A stretch of 64,000 nt of DNA from Cerioporus squamosus (Eukaryota > Basidiomycota > Agaricomycetes > Polyporales > Polyporaceae). The stretch covers positions 372,001-436,000 of the forward strand of contig JABYQS010000004.1 in the NCBI GenBank assembly GCA_022592435.1, given 5' to 3'. Shown here piece by piece: positions 56,778 to 64,000 of the stretch. The translations under genes and the position numbers were made by a program. Positions within the stretch are counted from its first letter, which is position 1. Each line of letters starts with the position of its first letter. The notes under the pieces were generated by a model. It was not told the origin of the DNA, made no database searches, and worked only from the letters and a program-made list of their open reading frames with translations.

Positions 56778-57900
56778 CCTCGCAGGCGAAGAGGGGATAG
56801 CTTCTTGGCGATCACGTCGAAGAGGCCGTCGAGAACGGCTTCGCCTCGGAGAGGAGGTCGTCGTAGCGGGGTGAGCGGGAGGGTGCGACGTAGACGTAGA
56901 CGTCGGGGACGACAACGGCAATCGACGGGGACCGACCGCAATGGGAGCCTTAACACCCAGGCGCCTCCAGTCCAGACGGCAATCCCTCTTCCTTATCCTG
57001 CCACCTGCAAGCCTCTGTCATTCAGCCGCATGGCCATCCTCCGTCACCCAGGATTCGACTCCGCACTTCCCCCTACCGCCGCCGACCCTGCCCCCGCTCG
57101 CACACCGCTCGGTGGATCGCCCAGCTTCGTCCCCATATATGGCATAGTTCCAGACCGTCAGCCACCCGACGTTCTGATCTCGCCATGTCGTCCTTCGTCC
57201 CGGCGCAGGCAGAGAGGAGAGCGATGATGAGCAGGATGATACATAGTGGCAGGAGTTCAGGAGCATCGTGTCGCGATCACCACAAAGGACACTACGCTCG
57301 AGATCCCGAGGGTAAACTGTTTTGTGTTTAACCTGGAGATCTGATCGCGTCCCGATCGCTATGTCATCTCTAAACAAGTTGCCGGTGAAGCAACCCCATG
57401 GCGAGCGCGACGTGCACAGGCTTGCGGCTTGATTACGGAGGAAGTGATCCTGGTGATTAGGTTGTCCATCGAGACGCATGCACGTACCACGGCCTCCTCG
57501 GACCAATATTCGAGCAATGTGTCTCTACTCTGCGGTCACGTCTGGGGTTCAGACCAAGGTACGTCACGCAGAGTACGGAATCGAACGCCACGAGCCTTTG
57601 GAGTCATCACTGCCAACAAACGATGGTGCTACATAAGCCTGTGGAGATCGTGTTCCGAGGATACCCATACACACACTCATCTACGTATACCTATCGAGGG
57701 AAGTCTACAGCAGCTATGGAAACTAAGCGGCAGGTCTCGTCGCCACACGAAAGGAAAGTGAGTTCGGGAATAATTACGATAAGAATCGGGGACAGCGCAG
57801 ACAAAGAGAGTCAGTACAAGTACGATACAGCTAGGATACATGCCGGATGGTGTCATCTTCTGATACCTATACACTTCTTTTGCTTCCGTCCGTTGAGCAT
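56778..57900. other. 1.1 kb intergenic, no gene seen
   Basis: Upstream of the regulator gene and downstream of hexokinase. Open frames here are short and unconvincing. A cacacac-type tract lies near 57668-57680. Confidence 0.45.
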
Positions 57901-60526
<2,626 letters not shown>

Positions 60527-61379
60527 GGCGGGCGGAGATGGTAGAGACGATATGGCGAGCAAGAATGGGTAGAAGGAGGAGGGCGAGAGAGTTGGACGCG
60601 CTCTCCTGCCTTGGCCTTATGACATACTATGCCGGTCACGTGGAGCCATCTGGGATCTGCTTCCCTGCCATTCTTGGCGGAGAGCCCCTGCAAACGTACT
60701 GTCCACCATGCGCCAGACGAGCATCTAGTCGTGGTTAGTCCTTGTCGCCGGAGCTGGAGGGGCCCACCACGCATACCGGTGCTAAAGATCCTGGCGCCGT
60801 CCTGAGCTCACGCTTGGCCGCGAACGGTCTAGCCACCATGAAAGAGCCATGTGTTATCAGCTGGCCGTGGAGGACGCAACGGTCGATGAATCGAACGTCG
60901 TTCGGGCGATCCTGTCTACGGTTTGCCAAGCTTCTCAGACCGGAGTGCGATTGGACGGCGACCGTGGTACTCACGGCAGAAACACGGTGACTTCTCAAGG
61001 GTCTTCGTACCGATGTTACAATAGGCGCTTATGGTAGGTGGAGGGGTGGCACATGTATGGTCCGAGTAGTCCTCCAGCGAAACGTCCATGCAGGGAGTCC
61101 ATCGTTTGCGCAGGGCATACTCTAGAGTGTTAAGACGTATAGGCCAAGGGAGCTGTATATCTTATACATGTACATAAACCAGTAGCTCGGAAGCTGGAGA
61201 GAACAGCGCGCGACCGTTATGTAGCGCCGAAGCCCATCGGCCGTTCCCGGCGACGCTTCGGGCACCGCGACCCAACTGCTCTGCGACGACCTCCACGACA
61301 TACACTCTTTTCTGTGCGTTTCCCTGTCTTCAGCCCCGTCTTCTTGTGCGTTGACCCCAAAGCATCTCGCAGCTTTGAC
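60527..61379. promoter_or_regulatory. Shared upstream region of hexokinase and ATP synthase subunit d
   Basis: 853 bp between divergent start codons. No coding sequence recognised. I did not identify specific factor sites. Confidence 0.4.
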
Positions 61380-62243
61380 ATGGCCTCAAAAGCAGTCGCC
61401 GCGACGGTGGTAAGTGACCGCTATACAGCAGAGGGTTTGGAGGAGGATTTTGTGACGTTTACGCGGGATGGTTGTATCGTGTAGGACTTCGCCCGTCTCT
61501 ACACTTCGCTCGGTCTTGGCAAGGGTAAGTCTCAGCTTTGTGCTTGGTCTCGTTGGCCAGTAGAGGGGGCAGCTGCTCACGGTGCTGTGGTATAACAGAG
61601 ACCATCGCGGCTCTCCAGGCGTTCCGCAAGCGGCACGGCGATGCCCAGCGCATCCACGCACAGCTCGCGTCCCAGCCCACGACTGTTGATCTCGAGCACT
61701 ACCGCTCCATCCTCCGCAACAAGGGTGTCGTCGATGAGGCCGAGAAGATCCTCCGTGACTTCAAGCCTGTGACGTACGACGTGAGCGCGCACATCAAGGC
61801 TATTGAGGCGTTCGAGACGAAGGCGGTGAGTCCGACGTGCCGCTCTATCATGAGTGTATAGTTGCGGAATGGGTTCGTTGAACGGAAATGGCAACGACAG
61901 GTTGCGAAGGCAAAGGAGACCACGGAGAAAATCGACGCGGAGCTCAAGGATCTCCAGGCGACCCTTGCCAACATCGAGCAGGCACGTCCCTTCGAGGACC
62001 TCACTGTGAGTTGACCGTTCTGCCTCTTGCCCGGACGCTTCTCTGACCGCGCAAACTTGTTGTCTTCAGGCGGAGGAGGTCGGCAAGGCGCACCCACGCA
62101 TTGTCGAGGCTGTCGAGACGATGCTCAAGAAGGGCAAGTGGACCGTCCCTGGTACGTATCATCCATGGCACAGCTCCTGCTGCTTGATGCTGAGTCTCCC
62201 CACAGGCTACAAGGAGAAGTTCGGCGACCTTTCTCTCATGTAA
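61380..62243 (+). CDS. ATP7: Mitochondrial ATP synthase subunit d
   Basis: Six exons: 61380..61409, 61485..61524, 61599..61825, 61901..62005, 62070..62151, 62206..62243; 173 residues. It belongs to the peripheral stalk of F1Fo ATP synthase, on the matrix side of the inner membrane. Sequence: MASKAVAATVDFARLYTSLGLGKE, ETIAALQAFRKRHGDAQ, VDLEHYRSILRNKGVVDEAEKILRDFKPVTYDV, IKAIEAFETKAVAKAKET, an IDAELKDLQATLANIEQARPFEDLT coiled segment and TMLKKGKWTVPGYKEKFGDLSLM. Length and motifs are those of fungal Atp7 (174 in yeast). All splice phases agree. Confidence 0.97.
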
Positions 62244-62734
62244 ACATCGTCATGTTCCGCCCTACTACAATAGACCCAGGAGGCGCTTGACGTTCCTTCC
62301 TATGAGAGGATAATCAGTTCTCCGACGATCCACAACTTGCGCGATTTATAGCGGTATGAACGCTGGCCGCGACGAGCTCGGCGGGACATCGGGCGTAGCC
62401 AAGCCTCCGGCACCCTGTGCGCTGAGAGCTGCTAACTGCAGGCCTTTAGCTTCAAAGAGTTGCCAAAGGGTAACAACCTCAATCTTTAGTATACGACAGG
62501 ATACAGCGACAGATATTACATTCGGTGGTATGCAGCAAGATCGCAGAGACGGGAATATGTGCGTGGCAGGTCCGGCAGGTCATTACGGGCGTGAAGGATC
62601 CAGATGCGAGACAGCAGCCGATAGTGCGCCGGTGTTGTCTCGGACAGAGCGCAGTGCGTGTGCGCGAGCAGCGGGGTACAGGATACTCGGAGGCTCGGGG
62701 TGGAATACGGAGATGCGGAAGAACAAATGCATAA
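62244..62734. other. Convergent 3' region of ATP7 and CNB1
   Basis: About 490 bp, nothing gene-like. Confidence 0.5.
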
Positions 62735-63630
62735 TCAGAAGAGATCTTCGAGTGTCATTTGTTTTACGATGTCCTGGAAGTGGGGGCGAGGGGAGATCAG
62801 CGGTGGCAATTGAGATGGTAGCGGCGAGGAGCACGGACCGTATTGGAGACCATCTGGACGAACTCGTCGAAACTGAGCTTCCCGTCGCCGTCCTTGTCCG
62901 CCTCCATGATCGTCTTGTCTACGATCTGCTGCAGCTGACCGTCCTTCAGGTTGTTCCCCACCATCATCTTCAGCACGAGGAAGAGCTCGCCGTTTGAGAT
63001 GAAGCCGTCCCGATCCATGTCGTACACCTTGAACGCGACTGTCGAACGACGATGAGGCGGTTAAGACCTCAGCCAGAAAGATAGCGGGACGCACATCGTA
63101 GCTTCTCTTCTCGACCGCCTCGACTGCTGAACGCACTCAGACCACCGACGAACTCCTGGAAGTCGACCGTTCCTCCGCCACTAGAGGGGGAATATGCAGA
63201 TGAGTAGTCGTTGGGACAGAGACCAGATGAGTACTCACTCCTCGTCGAAAATGGCAATTAACCGCGACGCAAGAGGATTGTTCGCGATCTGGGGTATTTG
63301 CAGGAACTCCTCACGATCAATTGACCCCGAGCCATCACTTCGCAGTCACGAGAAGCGTCAGTATGTCCTGACTTACGGGATGAGAGCCTCAGACGCACCT
63401 GTCGAGCTTCATGAACCGCTTCTTCAGCCGCTCCAACTCGCTTGCGTTGACTGTGCGGACGAGCACTCCGTGAGGATCTTTCGCTAGGTTCCAATACTTG
63501 GATACGCACAGTTGGACCGCTTCTGCATGTCCTCCATAAACTGAGACGCTGCATGGCGGGTGGGGAAGCACCTCCGTCAAATGATGTCCGTAGGGTGATT
63601 GCGAGGGAGCGACGAACGTGACTGCCCCAT
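62735..63630 (-). CDS. CNB1: Calcineurin regulatory subunit B
   Basis: Seven exons: 63618..63630, 63510..63548, 63399..63450, 63239..63337, 63095..63180, 62839..63038, 62735..62773; 175 residues, exactly the usual length. It is the calcium-binding regulatory subunit of the phosphatase calcineurin. The first two tiny exons give [18 protein letters not shown], with Gly2 as N-myristoylation site. Four complete EF-hand loops follow, each with Asp at position 1 and Glu at 12: [36 protein letters not shown] and [12 protein letters not shown]. The protein ends [12 protein letters not shown]. Exon 1 has 13 nt, so the true start is easily missed; it was placed by the conserved MGQ...SQFMED opening and a GTTCGT donor. 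Confidence 0.96.
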
Positions 63631-63756
63631 CTTTGTTCAGATTGCGGATGTCCAGATGAATATAGGTCTTCGCAGAGTCTCGAGCAGCAAGCCGACGTCT
63701 AGAGAGCGAGAAAGCGTGGAAAGTGGAGAAGAGGAAGAAGATAACGCGTGTGGTTT

Positions 63757-64000
63757 TCAGCACGGTCCAAAGGCTCGTGCAGCACTGTATACACCGTGGG
63801 AACTCCGCCGAACGCCCATTTCGTGCAACGGTATCGCCTGGCAGTGGTACCGCTCTTGCGCGAAGACCACACAGGCGTCGGCGCTGTACGCGACGGTGAG
63901 GACAGCCATGGCAGCGTGCGGGAGCATGTCTGGCAGAATCGTCTTGGGGTCGCGCACTGCCTGCTCTACATACACACGCTCTGCGGCGGCATCACACCTG
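63757..64000 (-). other. Possible 3'-terminal exon of a gene running off the right edge
   Basis: On the minus strand an open frame continues from the window end to a stop at 63757 (VEQAVRDPKTILPDML, AMAVLTVAYSADACVVFAQERYH). It has plausible codon composition but no family I recognise, and it lies only about 130 bp upstream of CNB1. It could equally be chance within the CNB1 promoter. Confidence 0.25.

Noticed and set aside
57560..57610. GTTCGATTCC-like string resembling a tRNA T arm (minus strand)
   Set aside because: The flanking bases cannot form the T stem or the rest of a cloverleaf.

Overview
The window is nuclear DNA from a filamentous basidiomycete, probably an Agaricomycete. It is GC-rich and gene-dense, and nearly every gene is cut by several short introns (mostly 49-70 nt, GT...AG, often with a CTNA-like branch site close to the acceptor). 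The conserved housekeeping proteins are fungal in type, and UDP-xylose synthase together with basidiomycete-only families fits this group. No rRNA, tRNA, CRISPR array or bacterial-type operon was seen.

Layout. 1.3-5.9 kb: a DUF1748 small protein, OST2/DAD1, a mitochondrial ribosomal SOD-fold protein and the AP-3 mu subunit. 5.9-10 kb: no gene I can defend. 10-23.4 kb: an orphan small protein, bystin/ENP1, UDP-xylose synthase, NOP9, the tRNA thiolase CTU1/NCS6 and an alpha/beta-hydrolase-fold protein. 24.4-25.7 kb: a conserved coiled-coil protein of unknown role. 28.5-30.6 kb: an RGS protein with a DEP region. 32-34.2 kb: a membrane-anchored cytochrome-b5-like (MAPR) protein and a basidiomycete orphan. 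35-39.8 kb: the large nucleoporin NUP160/NUP120. 39.8-42 kb: a diverged tandem repeat. 42-45.8 kb: an NDUFA4/B12D-like small protein, an aldo/keto reductase (D-arabinose dehydrogenase type) and a secreted cytidine-deaminase-fold protein. 46-51 kb: an accessory island. 51-64 kb: STI1, a Zn2Cys6 transcription factor, hexokinase, ATP synthase subunit d and calcineurin B.

The most interesting part is the island at 46-51 kb. A non-autonomous DNA transposon with CACTG...CAGTG ends, a 12-bp terminal inverted repeat and a 3-bp target duplication (CACTA/EnSpm hallmarks) sits inside a gene. Its 2.4-kb structure is L-R-L(inverted)-R, with an additional 3-bp CAT/ATG duplication exactly at the inner junctions. 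This is the footprint expected of an alternative (reversed-end or sister-chromatid) transposition. The interrupted gene has a paralogue about 1 kb away that is also broken (premature stop plus frameshift). Close by lies a short decayed copy of part of the Zn2Cys6 regulator gene found 9 kb further on.

Several otherwise well-conserved single-copy genes (bystin, NUP160 at two places, perhaps the Zn2Cys6 regulator) carry single-base indels in their reading frames. This pattern looks more like residual assembly error than gene death, and those coordinates should be read accordingly. All multi-exon models were built by hand from splice sites, phase and protein-family expectation; exon lists are in the evidence fields.
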